Assembly: GCA_036747295.1 (NCBI GenBank)
Contig: DAIOCN010000007.1
Span: 41,213-105,212 of the forward strand
Direction of reading: 5' to 3'
DNA: 64,000 bases
From: UBA4736 sp002404015
Lineage (GTDB): Bacteria; Chloroflexota; Dormibacteria; Dormibacterales; Dormibacteraceae
Position numbers and translations under genes: made by a program. This document shows positions 25,511 to 36,454 of the stretch, piece by piece (position 1 is the stretch's first letter; every line of letters starts with the position of its first letter). The notes under the pieces are model-generated. The model did no database searches and was not told where the DNA came from. It was given only the letters and a program-made list of their open reading frames with translations.

Positions 25511-25738
25511 ATGGCCACCATGGCGCTGCACACCGATCGTAGCCGCAGCCACCTGGGGCACCGACCGCGAAGGGACCGCAGCACTCCCCGCGGCACGGAG
25601 AACAACCTCCAGGCCGTTCGGTTGGCCCTCGTCGAACGGGTCATCACCGACACCGCGCCGCTGGATGCCAACGACAGGCTGACCCTGATCCTGGCGATCT
25701 TTCAAGGGGACGATCCCTACGCGGACCAGGTCGGATAG
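25511..25738 (+). CDS. Hypothetical small protein
   Basis: This 75-residue frame has a basic, disordered N-terminal half (HTDRSRSHLGHRPRRDRS) and a helical C-terminal half (NNLQAVRLALVERVITDTAP, then LTLILAIFQGDDPY). No family is recognised. GACAGGAT lies a few bases upstream of the ATG. It follows the ABC exporter by 84 nt and could be independent. Confidence 0.45.
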   Translation: MATMALHTDRSRSHLGHRPRRDRSTPRGTENNLQAVRLALVERVITDTAPLDANDRLTLILAIFQGDDPYADQVG

Positions 25739-25870
25739 CCGCGAAGCCTGGCTGCGCAGGGGGTGCTGAGCGATCAGCGCCCCGATCAGGTCGAGGCTGC
25801 CGGTCAGGGCCGGGAGGCCGCCGAAGAAGGGGCGGATGGGCTGCCTGTCCGAGAGGGCGGCGGTTTTTGG

Positions 25871-26380
25871 TTAGAGGCTCCTCACATTGCGGCGGCGGCC
25901 CGGAAGCGACGCTTTACTGCCCGTGACCGCGGCCAGCATGGCGTCGCGAAACCGGGCCTGTTCCGTGGCCGACAACTGGCGGAAAGCCTCGGGCGGTGCG
26001 AAGAGGCGCTCGATCAACTCCTCTCTTACCCGTTGGCCCTGGGAGGTGACCAGCAGCACGTTGACGCGCCGGTCGGCCGGATGGGCCTGTCGAAGGACGA
26101 GGCCGGCGTCTTCAAGGCGGTCGGTCGGATCCACCACGGTCGACGGGTTGCAGCGAAGGCGGGCCGCCAGCTCCTTCTGGGCGATCGGGTTGTCAGGGTC
26201 TAGCTGGACCAACGCCCAGGCCGAGACCGGCGATAAGCCGGCGGCCGCCGCGGCCTCGTTCACGCGTTCCTCCCACCCACGAAAGGACTCCACGACGAGC
26301 GCCCACAGCTCGTGCGCTCGCGATCGGTACCGGAGTCCGGGGACGAACTCCTCGCTCACGGGGGCAGTGTACCGGCGCAT
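25871..26380 (-). CDS. MarR family transcriptional regulator
   Basis: This 169-residue winged-helix regulator has a helix-turn-helix region IAQKELAARLRCNPSTVVDP (about residues 65-84) and the wing RQAHPADRRVNVLLVT. N- and C-terminal helices would form the dimer interface. It is divergent from the YceI gene over a shared AT-richer intergenic region that contains a small dyad, so it may control yceI and itself. ATG 26380 is used; an upstream frame extension to 26476 is possible but crosses the putative promoter. Confidence 0.85.
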   Translation of the reverse strand: MRRYTAPVSEEFVPGLRYRSRAHELWALVVESFRGWEERVNEAAAAAGLSPVSAWALVQLDPDNPIAQKELAARLRCNPSTVVDPTDRLEDAGLVLRQAHPADRRVNVLLVTSQGQRVREELIERLFAPPEAFRQLSATEQARFRDAMLAAVTGSKASLPGRRRNVRSL

Positions 26381-26419
26381 CGACCAACCGAATTGAGCTA
26401 GAAATAAGTGGAGTGTCGA

Positions 26420-26429
26420 ACCAGTTGGT
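26420..26429. promoter_or_regulatory. Candidate MarR operator in the marR-yceI intergenic region
   Basis: The palindrome ACCAGTTGGT lies between the divergent marR-type and yceI genes, and a further ACCAAC half-site is at about 26383. MarR proteins bind such short dyads; no experimental support. Confidence 0.3.
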
Positions 26430-26501
26430 AGGTCAACGATGGGGATTCGGCCCTTACCACCTGTCGCCGTGGTCACCGGCTATTGCTGAGGAGTAAACCT
26501 T

Positions 26502-27059
26502 ATGGGCACCTGGAAGTTCGACCCTTACCACACTCAGGTCGAGTTCTCAGCCAAGCATCTGGGCATGATGACCGTCCGCGGCCACTTCGCCGAGGTGACC
26601 GCGACGGGTGATATTCACCCGGAGCAGCCGGAACGCTCGACGATCGAAGCGACCATCAACACGGCGAGCATCCGCACTCACAACGAGCAGCGGGACAACG
26701 ATCTTCGGTCGTCCAACTTCCTGGAGACCGAGAAATATCCGACCATCACCTTCAAGAGCACCAAGATCGAGCCCGCCCGACGGGATCGCTACACCCTGAC
26801 AGGCGACCTGACCATCAAGGGCACCAGCAAGCCGGTAACGCTTTCGGTGGTCAAGTACGGTGAGTTCAGTGATCCTGCCATGGGGCATCGAATCGGCTAC
26901 GCGGCCGAGGGCAAGATCAAACGCAAGGACTTCGGAATGAGGTTCGACATGATGCTGGACGGCAAGTTCATCGTCAGCGACGAGGTGCAGATCAATATCG
27001 AAGGTGAGCTCGTCGAGGCCGCGGAGGAAAGCGAAGCAGCCGGCGCCGCTACGAGCTGA
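26502..27059 (+). CDS. YceI family protein
   Basis: This 185-residue lipocalin-like beta-barrel protein of the YceI family binds polyprenyl or other isoprenoid-type lipids. The fold is plain from WKFDPYHTQVEFSAKHLGMM at the start, the conserved RDNDLRSSNFLETEKYPTITF block (about residues 64-83) and DLTIKGTSKPVTL. No signal peptide is visible, so this version would be cytoplasmic. A GAGGAG ribosome site precedes the ATG. Divergent marR suggests stress- or ligand-responsive control. Confidence 0.9.
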   Translation: MGTWKFDPYHTQVEFSAKHLGMMTVRGHFAEVTATGDIHPEQPERSTIEATINTASIRTHNEQRDNDLRSSNFLETEKYPTITFKSTKIEPARRDRYTLTGDLTIKGTSKPVTLSVVKYGEFSDPAMGHRIGYAAEGKIKRKDFGMRFDMMLDGKFIVSDEVQINIEGELVEAAEESEAAGAATS

Positions 27060-27103
27060 CGCGCCTCGCCCGCAGGCAGCCACGGGCGATGCGATATCGC
27101 CCG

Positions 27104-27631
27104 CTAAGACCGCGGTTCGAGATCCTGATGACCGGTTTGGGCAGGGCCTTTGGGCTCCCGGTCAGCCAACGTCGGCAGCAGGCGGACAAGGAGCCGGTGA
27201 AGGTCAGCACGTTGGGCGCTGGAGAGTTCCGACAACATCTGCTCCTCCTCGCGCTGCAACAGGCTCGCCAGCTGATTCAGAGCGGTGCGACCAGAACTGG
27301 TGAGTCGAACCAGGTGGCGGCGCCGGTCGGCCGGATCTGCCTCCCGAATCAACAAGACCCGCTGCTCGAGGGCGTCGAGCACCCCGACCAGGTTCCGCGG
27401 ATCGATGCCGATGAAGGTACCGATCTGCTGCTGGGAGGCAGGCCCGAGATTAGACACGGCCATGAGCACGCTGAACTGCGATTGGGTAAGGCCGCGCCGG
27501 CCGAGAGCCTGATTGAACCGGCGTCTCGATTCCGCGCCCAACTCGGCCAAGAGGAACCCGGTGCTCGTCCTGAGTAAGTTCTCGGCTGTCTCTTCCGGCC
27601 TCGGCATTGCGCTCGTAAGTACGATCCTCAT
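27104..27631 (-). CDS. MarR family transcriptional regulator
   Basis: This 175-residue MarR protein has the helix-turn-helix in ASQQQIGTFIGIDPRNLVGV (about residues 64-83) and wing region READPADRRRHLVRLT. Its 3' end faces the yceI gene tail to tail. The ATG at 27607 (MPRPEETAENLL) is an alternative start. The DNA before the gene contains ATGATCAT near 27640, a possible autoregulatory site. Confidence 0.87.
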   Translation of the reverse strand: MRIVLTSAMPRPEETAENLLRTSTGFLLAELGAESRRRFNQALGRRGLTQSQFSVLMAVSNLGPASQQQIGTFIGIDPRNLVGVLDALEQRVLLIREADPADRRRHLVRLTSSGRTALNQLASLLQREEEQMLSELSSAQRADLHRLLVRLLPTLADREPKGPAQTGHQDLEPRS

Positions 27632-27898
27632 GCTACATGATGATCATTGCCTGTGGCGCTTCCGGACCCGATCTGACCCAGTCTCGGTTCTGGCCGGTCT
27701 CGCGGCCGATCCTAGTGTGGCCCCAGCCCCGTGACTCCCTGTCTCGGAGTCCTAACCCACCGGCTCGGACGGGCCGCGGTCGCGTCCGACCCCGGCCAGT
27801 GATTCGTCGCCCTGTCCTCAGGTGCGAGGTGATCCGAGGAGGAGCGGGACTGAGGTCGGGCAGGGGCCGGCATCACCCTGGATCGCGCGGCGTTTCTG

Positions 27899-29738
<1,840 letters not shown>

Positions 29739-29745
29739 GAGGGTA

Positions 29746-29751
29746 TCGATA
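29746..29751 (-). promoter_or_regulatory. Candidate -10 box for the leuA leader transcript
   Basis: TATCGA on the minus strand lies 7 nt before the leader GTG. No convincing -35 box was found at the expected distance. Confidence 0.3.
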
Positions 29752-29897
29752 TTGGCGGGCGCGGCGACTCGCGCCTAGTGTTGCTCACACCAACCCTGCC
29801 CGGGTTCCTAGTGGCCGGGCGACAAGGCGGGCGGGCCCATCCGCCTCGGCAAGTGCGTAACCACGGGCGCGTTCGTAGCGTCTGATAGTTTCAGCGG

Positions 29898-31781
29898 GTG
29901 GCCGGCTCGCCAGACGGAACCACCCCGATGGACCCGGCTCGACTGACACCGGCCCCGCCGCGCCCGCGCCGCCGACTCGGCCCGTTTCTCTGCTGGGCCG
30001 TCGTCTTTGCCGACATCGGGACCTCCGTCTACTACACGCCTGGAATCCTCTACGGGCAGGTCGGCGTGCACGCAGCTCTGTTCGTCACGATGACCCTCGT
30101 CGTCTTCGTCCTCCTCTGCATCAAGTACGCGGAGGTCGCCATCCGCTACCCGGAGGGCGGCGGCGTGGTCACGGTCGCGACCCGGGCCATCCATCCCTTC
30201 GCGGGGCTTGTCGGCGGCCTTCTGATCCTCGTCGACTACTTCTTGACTGCCGCGCTGAGCGCGCTGTCCGGCGTCATCTACCTCACCGTTGTCGCGGGTC
30301 CGTTGAAGCCTCTGTTGCTGCTCGTGACGGTTGCCGCCCTGGTTCTTCTCGGCCTGCTCAACCTGATCGGTGTCAAGACCAGCGCCCAGGTGACAGCAGT
30401 CTTCGCGACCGCGGCCGCCGCGGGCCAACTTGCCGTCGTAGTGGGCGTGGCCGTCCACTTGGGACCGAGCGGCGTCCTCAACTCCATCTCGCACCTGCTG
30501 TCGGGCCCCCGGCTCAGTCCGCTCGGGGTGCTGACAGGTTTCTCGGGCGCCTTCCTTGCGTTCTCGGGCCTCGAGAGCATCGCCCAGCTGGCACCGGCGA
30601 TGGCCGAGCCGCGCAAGAAGGTGGCGCCAATGGCGATGGGCCTTGTGGTCATGACCGTCGCGGTCACGAGCCCGCTGCTGACGCTCTGGTCGACCACCCT
30701 CCTGGATCCGGCGACGCACGACCCCAACCAGTTCGTATCGCTGCTGGGAGGCTTTGCGGCCGGTCCGGTGCTGCAGCTGTCAGTGGCGATCAGCGGGGCA
30801 CTGCTGCTGGTTTTTGCCAGCAATACCGCCTTGATCGGGACCTACAACGTCTTCCTTGCGCTGGCCAAGCTGCGCTTCCTGCCCACCGCCCTGACCACGA
30901 CCAACCGCTGGCGCAAGACACCCCACATGGCGATCTTCGTCGCGACCGCTGTCCCCGTGGGAATCGTCGTCCTGTCCAGGGCCAACGTCGGGCTGCTGGG
31001 AGACCTCTACGCGTTCGGGCTTCTGGGAGCCTTCTCGGTGACCTGCATCGCGCTCGACCTGGTGCGCTTCCACGAGCGGCACGTCCAGCGCCTGGGCCAC
31101 GAGGTCGTGAACGTGGGCCGGATCCGGTTCATCCTCGGCGTGATCACCACCGTGCTCGTCAGCGGCGCCTGGATCACGAACCTCTTCGCCAAGCCGTTGG
31201 CCACCCTCTTCGGCGGCTGCGTGACGCTCGTCGGAGTCGGCATCGCGTTCGTCACCTACCGTCGCGCACGCCGGCGCGGTCCCTCCCTCATCTACCCCCA
31301 CGTGCACCACTACGAACAGCCCGTCATCTTCATGTCGAAGGGCCGCCGACTGCCGGCGTCCCGGGTCCTTGCCCTCCTGCCACACGACGCCGAGCAGGCC
31401 GAGCAACTAGCCAACCTGGCCGCCGCGGACACTTCAGGCCGGCCGGTCGCCTTCGTCTACATCGCCCACCCCGACACAGCCCGAAACGAGACTCCTCAGA
31501 TGTTCGAGATCGTCGACCCGTACCGCGATGACACCACCGCCCAGGAGGTCTTCGCCCAGGCGGAGGCTGCCGCGCGCAAGGCGCGCCTCGACGGCCGCTA
31601 CATCTACGTACCCGCCGGCGCCCCCGCCGGAACGGTCGACTGGCTGGTGACGCACTTGGCCCCTCAGGAGACGATCATGCTCGACGACGGCGCCGGCCTC
31701 GCGGCTGCTGACAGGTTCACTTTGGAGCGCAGGCGGGCGGGCGATACGCCCGTCCTGCACTACCGAGCGAAGCCCGACTGA
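29898..31781 (+). CDS. APC superfamily amino-acid/polyamine-type permease with C-terminal cytosolic domain
   Basis: This 627-residue protein has about twelve hydrophobic helices in the first 450 residues, starting GPFLCWAVVFADIGTSVYYT, a helix-1 motif seen in the KUP/APC border group, followed by RYPEGGGVVTVATRAIHPF. The last 160 residues form a soluble domain (RVLALLPHDAEQAEQLANLA, then PVAFVYIAHPD) resembling a universal-stress-protein fold. This suggests a regulated cation-coupled importer; the substrate is unknown. The start is GTG. It is divergent from leuA. Confidence 0.85.
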   Translation: MAGSPDGTTPMDPARLTPAPPRPRRRLGPFLCWAVVFADIGTSVYYTPGILYGQVGVHAALFVTMTLVVFVLLCIKYAEVAIRYPEGGGVVTVATRAIHPFAGLVGGLLILVDYFLTAALSALSGVIYLTVVAGPLKPLLLLVTVAALVLLGLLNLIGVKTSAQVTAVFATAAAAGQLAVVVGVAVHLGPSGVLNSISHLLSGPRLSPLGVLTGFSGAFLAFSGLESIAQLAPAMAEPRKKVAPMAMGLVVMTVAVTSPLLTLWSTTLLDPATHDPNQFVSLLGGFAAGPVLQLSVAISGALLLVFASNTALIGTYNVFLALAKLRFLPTALTTTNRWRKTPHMAIFVATAVPVGIVVLSRANVGLLGDLYAFGLLGAFSVTCIALDLVRFHERHVQRLGHEVVNVGRIRFILGVITTVLVSGAWITNLFAKPLATLFGGCVTLVGVGIAFVTYRRARRRGPSLIYPHVHHYEQPVIFMSKGRRLPASRVLALLPHDAEQAEQLANLAAADTSGRPVAFVYIAHPDTARNETPQMFEIVDPYRDDTTAQEVFAQAEAAARKARLDGRYIYVPAGAPAGTVDWLVTHLAPQETIMLDDGAGLAAADRFTLERRRAGDTPVLHYRAKPD

Positions 31782-31818
31782 CCGCTCAGCGGGCCTCGCC
31801 CGGCCGGTTAGAGCCTCC

Positions 31819-33216
31819 TCAGGTTACCTGCGGCCGTGCCGACCGCACCCGCTCCGGGGCAGCCTCCAGCGGGCCGCCGTCCACCTCCGCGATGGCCACG
31901 TGGTTGGTCTCCGGACCCAGTGCCCCGCCAACCAGGATGAGCAGGCCGCCGATCACCAGCAGGGGCACCTCTGTGTACTTGTAGGGCATGAAGTGGGCCA
32001 GCCCGAGCAGGTAGAAGCTGTAGAAGGACGGCAGGACCACGGCCAGGCTGTAGCCGATGCCGAAGCCGGAGGCGCGCATGCCGGTCGCGAAGCGCTCGTT
32101 GATGTAGGCAGTGAGCAGGCCCCAGCCGGAGACGGTGAGGACGATGGCGACCGTCGCCAGGGCCATTGTCTGGACCACGTTGCCTGGGCCGGCCGTGCTG
32201 ACCATGGTGGCGTAAGCGGTCGATCCGACGACCGCGATGAGGACGCCCATCACCATGAGCATCGTGCGGCGGCCGATCTTCTGGCCGATGACGCCGACCA
32301 GCAGGTAGCCGCCGACCAGCACCACGTTGGCGAGCAGCAGGCCGTTGGTGACCGTCGTGCTCGAGTAGCTGAACTGCTTCGTGAGCAGCGCCGGGATGGT
32401 GGAGACGACCACGTAGAGCGTCAGCCAGAAGCCGGTCATCACTATGAAGACCTGGAAGAAGGTGCCCCGGTTGGCGGCGCTGAAGAGCTTCCCGATCGGG
32501 TTCTTGACCTTCTCTGAGCGCTTCCAGGACTCCGACTCGGGGACGCTGCGGTAGTAGAGCAGGAAGAGGCCGGCGATCACGGCGCCGACGACGAAGGGGA
32601 TCCGCCAGCCCCACTGTACGTAGGGGCTCTGCAGGCCCTTGGCCGGGGCGAGGATGAGCATGGCGGCGGTGAAGAGCGAGATGACAACGAAGGCGATCGG
32701 ATAGCCGGCCTGGATGATGGCGCTGTACAGGCCCCGCTTGGCTCGCGGGCAGTACTCCATTGCCAGCGGGCTGGCAGCCGTGTACTCGCCACCCAGGAAG
32801 ATGCCGTCGACGAGGCGCAGCGCGATCAGCAGGAAGAGCGCGAAGATGCCCAGCTGCGCGTAGCCCGGGAGCAGGGCGATCAGGAGGGTGGCGATCCCGA
32901 AGCCGCCGACGGCGATCATCGTCGTCGGCCGGCGCCCGATCCGATCGCCGAGGTGGCCGAAGATGAACGCCCCGATGGGGCGCCCGATCAGGGCGACCGC
33001 GAAGACGAGGTAGAAGATCGTGGTGGCGGTGGAGACCGCCAGGTGCTGGGGTTGGAAGTAGATCAGCGCCGGCGTCAGGGCGACGACCGGCAGGTAGACG
33101 TCGTACATGTCCACCAGGAAGCCGATGAAGGCCCCGGTGATGGTGCGCTTGGCGGCCGGGCTCAGCGCGTCGCCGGCTTCGCTCACCGTCGTTGGATGCA
33201 TCGATATCTCGGCCAC
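31819..33216 (-). CDS. MFS transporter (metabolite:H+ symporter type)
   Basis: This 465-residue, 12-helix major facilitator carries the loop-2/3 motif GRPIGAFIFGHLGDRIGRR (about residues 76-94) and a repeat-like GVIGQKIGRR in the second half. The motif set resembles sugar-phosphate/metabolite symporters such as the shikimate, citrate and aromatic-acid carriers (ShiA, ProP-type). Just beyond it lies a small aromatic-like catabolic cluster (NMT1-like, amidohydrolase, Rieske), so an aromatic or dicarboxylic acid is a possible substrate. Confidence 0.88.
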   Translation of the reverse strand: MAEISMHPTTVSEAGDALSPAAKRTITGAFIGFLVDMYDVYLPVVALTPALIYFQPQHLAVSTATTIFYLVFAVALIGRPIGAFIFGHLGDRIGRRPTTMIAVGGFGIATLLIALLPGYAQLGIFALFLLIALRLVDGIFLGGEYTAASPLAMEYCPRAKRGLYSAIIQAGYPIAFVVISLFTAAMLILAPAKGLQSPYVQWGWRIPFVVGAVIAGLFLLYYRSVPESESWKRSEKVKNPIGKLFSAANRGTFFQVFIVMTGFWLTLYVVVSTIPALLTKQFSYSSTTVTNGLLLANVVLVGGYLLVGVIGQKIGRRTMLMVMGVLIAVVGSTAYATMVSTAGPGNVVQTMALATVAIVLTVSGWGLLTAYINERFATGMRASGFGIGYSLAVVLPSFYSFYLLGLAHFMPYKYTEVPLLVIGGLLILVGGALGPETNHVAIAEVDGGPLEAAPERVRSARPQVT

Positions 33217-33373
33217 AGCTCACCTCCGGGCGGCCGCGCCGGCGTTCGGGCGCAGCCTCCGCCTCATCGCCCCGCCCCGGCGAGCAGCTCCTTGAACAGG
33301 GCCCGGTGATGGACCTCCGCCCGGCGCAGGTCATCGGCGCTCGCCTCAAACCATGCTGCGCGCGGACCGGTAA

Positions 33374-33664
33374 CAAAAGCCGCAACTCCAGGAAAGAGAC
33401 TCAGTCGATAGACGCCACCGCGCGCAGACCGTCGGGATCCAGAAGCTGGCGGAGGCCATCTCGCCGAGCTTTCCGTTCTTCTTCGGCGCCGGCGCCGTTC
33501 TCTTCCTGGGGGGAAGCCACATACGGGCGGTGGACGCGCCGGAGAAGGCCGAGGAGAAGGCCGAGGTCATCATCGAAGAACTGGAGGCGGCGGCGGGAGC
33601 ATCGGCCCCGGTTTTCTGTTTATCGAGGAGCTCAGCTAGTCACCCCGCCGCGCTAGATTGGTGA
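33374..33664 (+). pseudogene. Possible fragment of a small membrane-associated protein
   Basis: An open stretch reads AQTVGIQKLAEAISPSFPFF, then a hydrophobic segment (FFGAGAVLFLGG) and an acidic helix (EKAEEKAEVIIEELEAAAG). The codon pattern looks protein-coding, but there is no ATG, GTG or TTG before the hydrophobic part. It could be a decayed gene or one with an upstream frameshift. No family recognised. Confidence 0.3.
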
Positions 33665-33700
33665 GCACGCAGAATCCGGAGCAGACGAGGAGAGCCAGGC

Positions 33701-34579
33701 ATGAGCGAGCTGAGCCCGATCAACGTCGTCCCCCACTTCATGCGATTGCACGAGTGGATCGCCCTCGAGGAGGGCCACTTCGAGGCCGAGGGCCTGCAGC
33801 CGATGATGCTCGACGAGGTCATGCATCAGGTTTCCAGCCATGGCTCCGACGCTTATTTCGAGCGACCTCAGGACGCCCCTTTCCTGAAGACCCAGGAGGT
33901 CGCCAACTCGGCCTGCGAGTGGGGATCGATCTGCAACGGCGGCGCGGGTATGGGCAAGTTCGTACCCGACCTTTACGGGATCGCCCGCCACGCGTTCTTC
34001 GTGAAGCCGGGTTCGCGAATCCGCCGCTTGGCCGACCTGCGCGGGGTGCCGGTCGGCGTCGGCCTGATGGCGGGCAGTCACTTCACCGCGTTGCGGACGT
34101 TGGAGGCGGTGCTTCCCAGGGACGAGATCAGGGTCGAGAACGTGGGCGGCCCCGGCAAGCGGCTGCTCGCTCTCGTCGCCGGGGAGGTCGAGGTCGCCAA
34201 CCTCCTGGACCCGGAGATCGCGATCGCCGAGACCAAGGGCCTGGAACGGATCGCGCAGGGCGAGTTCCGCACCCTGTTCTGGGTGTCGCCCACCATCAGC
34301 CCGACGGTGCTGGGAGCGTACTTCCGTGCCCTGGGCCGCGCCGACGCCGCCCTGCATGAATCACCCGATCGCTACCTCCACCTGTGGTCGCGGAACCTGC
34401 CTCCCGAACTGAGAGGCGACTACGACTGGTCGCGCTTCGGCCTCGGCGAACTCCTGGTCTTCGAGCGGTACCCGGAAGACGTTTATGCTCAGAGCATCGA
34501 GTTCGCGCACCGCTGGGGCCTCGACGGCCACATGTCCGACACCGCCTACGACACTCTGGCGGTGCCGATCACGGTCTGA
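33701..34579 (+). CDS. NMT1/THI5-like solute-binding-fold protein without signal peptide (4,5-dihydroxyphthalate decarboxylase-like)
   Basis: This 292-residue protein has the type-2 periplasmic-binding-protein fold of the NMT1/THI5 group: GIARHAFFVKPGSRIRRLAD, then GVPVGVGLMAGSHFTALRTL with the ligand-gripping Gly/Ser turn, and EVEVANLLDPEIAIAE. There is no signal peptide or lipobox, so it is probably a cytoplasmic enzyme or sensor and not an ABC binding protein. Cytosolic members of this fold include thiamine-precursor synthases and 4,5-dihydroxyphthalate decarboxylase. A good ribosome site (GAGGAGAG) precedes the ATG. It converges, with an 11-nt overlap, on the amidohydrolase gene. Confidence 0.75.
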   Translation: MSELSPINVVPHFMRLHEWIALEEGHFEAEGLQPMMLDEVMHQVSSHGSDAYFERPQDAPFLKTQEVANSACEWGSICNGGAGMGKFVPDLYGIARHAFFVKPGSRIRRLADLRGVPVGVGLMAGSHFTALRTLEAVLPRDEIRVENVGGPGKRLLALVAGEVEVANLLDPEIAIAETKGLERIAQGEFRTLFWVSPTISPTVLGAYFRALGRADAALHESPDRYLHLWSRNLPPELRGDYDWSRFGLGELLVFERYPEDVYAQSIEFAHRWGLDGHMSDTAYDTLAVPITV

Positions 34580-35768
34580 CCGGAGCCGGCAGCCCGAACA
34601 GCTTGAGCGCGTTGCCGCCAAGGATGTTGCGGCGTGCATCGTCCGAGAGAAAAGGAAGGTCGTAGACCTGCGTGGGCAGGTCGAAGTCTTGGTGCGGGTA
34701 GTCGGATGAGTAGAGCAGCTGCGACTCACCCTTGATCTCCTCGAACATGGCACGCGTGTGTTCCACATCGTCGAACTGCTCAAGCGGCTGAGTGGTGAAG
34801 TACATCTCGCGGATGTACTCACTGGGCAAGCGCTTCAGCAACGGCGCCTCCGATGAGCGCTGCCGGTATTCGTTGTCGAGGCGGGCAATCAGCAGCTGCA
34901 CCCAGGCTTGGCCAGCCTCCATGAAGATCAGCCTCATGTTCGGGAAACGTTCGGGAATCCCATTGAGGACCAGGTTGGTGAGCTGGATCATCGCGTAAAA
35001 GGGAAAGCCAAGCGCGTGCACGCCGAGGAAGCGGTTCAGCTGCTCGAATGGCCGGTCGCTCCAGTTGGGACCGGAATGGAAGGCCACCGGCAGGGACCGC
35101 TCGTGAAGCGCGGCGAACACCTTGACGAACCGGTTCTGGTGAATGGGCTGGTAGCGCACGGCGGTGACCATGAACCCCACGACACCGGGCTTGCCGGCAA
35201 ACTCCTCAATGAAGTCCACGCTGGCGTCGGGATCGCTGAGCGGTAGATAGGCCATGGTCTTGATACGCGGGCTTGCGGGCAGGACGCGCTCAACCAGCCA
35301 GCGGTTGTAAGCCCGCGCCAGCTCGACCTCCACCTCCAGCTGGGGATGGGTGCCCAGCGTCAGCATCGGGGTGGGGAACAGAATCGAGTAGTCGATCGCC
35401 ATCTGGTTCATGGAGTTGAGCAGACCGGCGGCAATCGGATGCATGCCTTCGAACTCACCCTGTGGCAGCACCTGGTCGAGGTCGGTCTTGATGCGTCCGG
35501 CGACCATCCGGTCGCCCAGGTTGCCGGGCAGGAAGGCATGCGCGAGCATGAACTGCGAGTAGCGCTCGAACGGCCTGCGCACGGCCGGGTTCTGGACGTA
35601 GGCCGCGATCTCGGCCATGGCCGTTGTCTCATACACGTGGCAGTCGCAGTCGACGATTGGGATGTCGAAGAGGCCACGCCGCTCCGCCTCCTTGCGCGCG
35701 TTCCCGAGGAACGAAAACTGGCGGTCCGGTATGACCTCGGCTCGCGCTGTTTCGCGCAGATCAGACAT
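34569..35768 (-). CDS. Amidohydrolase-2 family metal-dependent hydrolase/decarboxylase
   Basis: This 399-residue TIM-barrel protein belongs to the amidohydrolase family that includes ACMSD and resorcylate decarboxylases. The N-terminal metal site is modified (DCDCHVYET, with a single His where HxH is usual). The later metal/catalytic residues are in VAFHSGPNW, LIFMEAGQAW and YSSDYPHQDF (final Asp). It would cleave a C-N or C-C (carboxyl) bond. The gene starts 8 nt inside the upstream small gene, forming a Rieske/small-protein/amidohydrolase operon. Confidence 0.87.
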   Translation of the reverse strand: MSDLRETARAEVIPDRQFSFLGNARKEAERRGLFDIPIVDCDCHVYETTAMAEIAAYVQNPAVRRPFERYSQFMLAHAFLPGNLGDRMVAGRIKTDLDQVLPQGEFEGMHPIAAGLLNSMNQMAIDYSILFPTPMLTLGTHPQLEVEVELARAYNRWLVERVLPASPRIKTMAYLPLSDPDASVDFIEEFAGKPGVVGFMVTAVRYQPIHQNRFVKVFAALHERSLPVAFHSGPNWSDRPFEQLNRFLGVHALGFPFYAMIQLTNLVLNGIPERFPNMRLIFMEAGQAWVQLLIARLDNEYRQRSSEAPLLKRLPSEYIREMYFTTQPLEQFDDVEHTRAMFEEIKGESQLLYSSDYPHQDFDLPTQVYDLPFLSDDARRNILGGNALKLFGLPAPVRP

Positions 35769-35970
35769 TGAAGAGCGCTGCCAGCTCGAAGCTGGTCACA
35801 TCCGCGGACCGCATCATGGCGGCGACCGTCTTGGCGACCTCGTCGACTGTCAGCGCGCCCTCTTCGATGGGCGAGGTTGCGGACTCGCGTTGCGCATAGA
35901 CGCGGACCAGCGCTGTGAACAGGCGGCGCCGTGCCTCGTCCGACATCGCCTCCACGTCAAACGACGACAT
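35761..35970 (-). CDS. Hypothetical small protein between Rieske and amidohydrolase genes
   Basis: This 69-residue acidic helical protein (MSSFDVEAMSDEARRRLFTA at the start) is not recognised. ATG 35970 overlaps the Rieske stop by 14 nt and its own stop overlaps the amidohydrolase start by 8 nt, so it is translated as part of the same operon. An N-terminal extension in the same frame is only a shadow of the Rieske gene. It could be a small accessory subunit. Confidence 0.65.
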   Translation of the reverse strand: MSSFDVEAMSDEARRRLFTALVRVYAQRESATSPIEEGALTVDEVAKTVAAMMRSADVTSFELAALFNV

Positions 35971-36343
35971 ACACCTCGGCGTCGCGCTGCCGAACCTCGA
36001 TCCGGCGCAGCCGGAAGCGGCGGTCCGCGGTGCATTCACCCGTTTCGAGATCGTACTCCCAGCCGTGCCACGGGCACGCGATGCGCACCTCGTCGTCGGC
36101 GAAGCGCTCGCTGGCGACGGTTCCGTCCGGGAGCAGCACCTGCTCGTAGCGGCCGATGATCTCGCCTGTGCACACCGGACCGCCCTGATGGCGGCAGCGG
36201 TTCTCATACGCATGGATGCGGCCCTTGACCATGAAGACGCCGACCTCCAGACCGCCCGCCCGGACCAGCACGCCGGTCCGGTCGGGGAAGTCGGCGATCG
36301 CTCCCACTTGGTACTCGGCCAGGGCCGATTCCTCCATGGCCAC
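35957..36343 (-). CDS. Rieske [2Fe-2S] ferredoxin
   Basis: This 128-residue soluble Rieske protein binds a [2Fe-2S] cluster through Cys50 and His52 (CRHQGG) and Cys90 and His93 (CPWHGWEY). The insertion between the two loops (EIIGRYEQVLLPDGT) is longer than in minimal ferredoxins and similar to oxygenase-type Rieske domains. It would carry electrons to a ring-hydroxylating oxygenase or related enzyme, but no oxygenase large subunit is visible. It heads the three-gene operon. Confidence 0.9.
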   Translation of the reverse strand: MAMEESALAEYQVGAIADFPDRTGVLVRAGGLEVGVFMVKGRIHAYENRCRHQGGPVCTGEIIGRYEQVLLPDGTVASERFADDEVRIACPWHGWEYDLETGECTADRRFRLRRIEVRQRDAEVYVVV

Positions 36344-36387
36344 TCTCAGGCTCCATTATGTCGGGCCACGCCCGGCGGCGGATCGCG

Positions 36388-36405
36388 CTCATCCCGGAGG
36401 ATGAG
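36388..36405. repeat. Inverted repeat upstream of the Rieske operon
   Basis: CTCATCC-CGGA-GGATGAG is a perfect 7-bp dyad located 45 nt upstream of the Rieske ATG. It may be an operator or a hairpin. Confidence 0.4.
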
Positions 36406-36454
36406 TCCAGAGATCGCTCGCCAGGCTGACGGCACCGGCGCGACGCGCGACTAG

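Noticed and set aside
24050..25705. 551-codon minus-strand frame
   Set aside because: Antisense to the ABC ATPase and permease; Gln/Arg/Asp-rich shadow.
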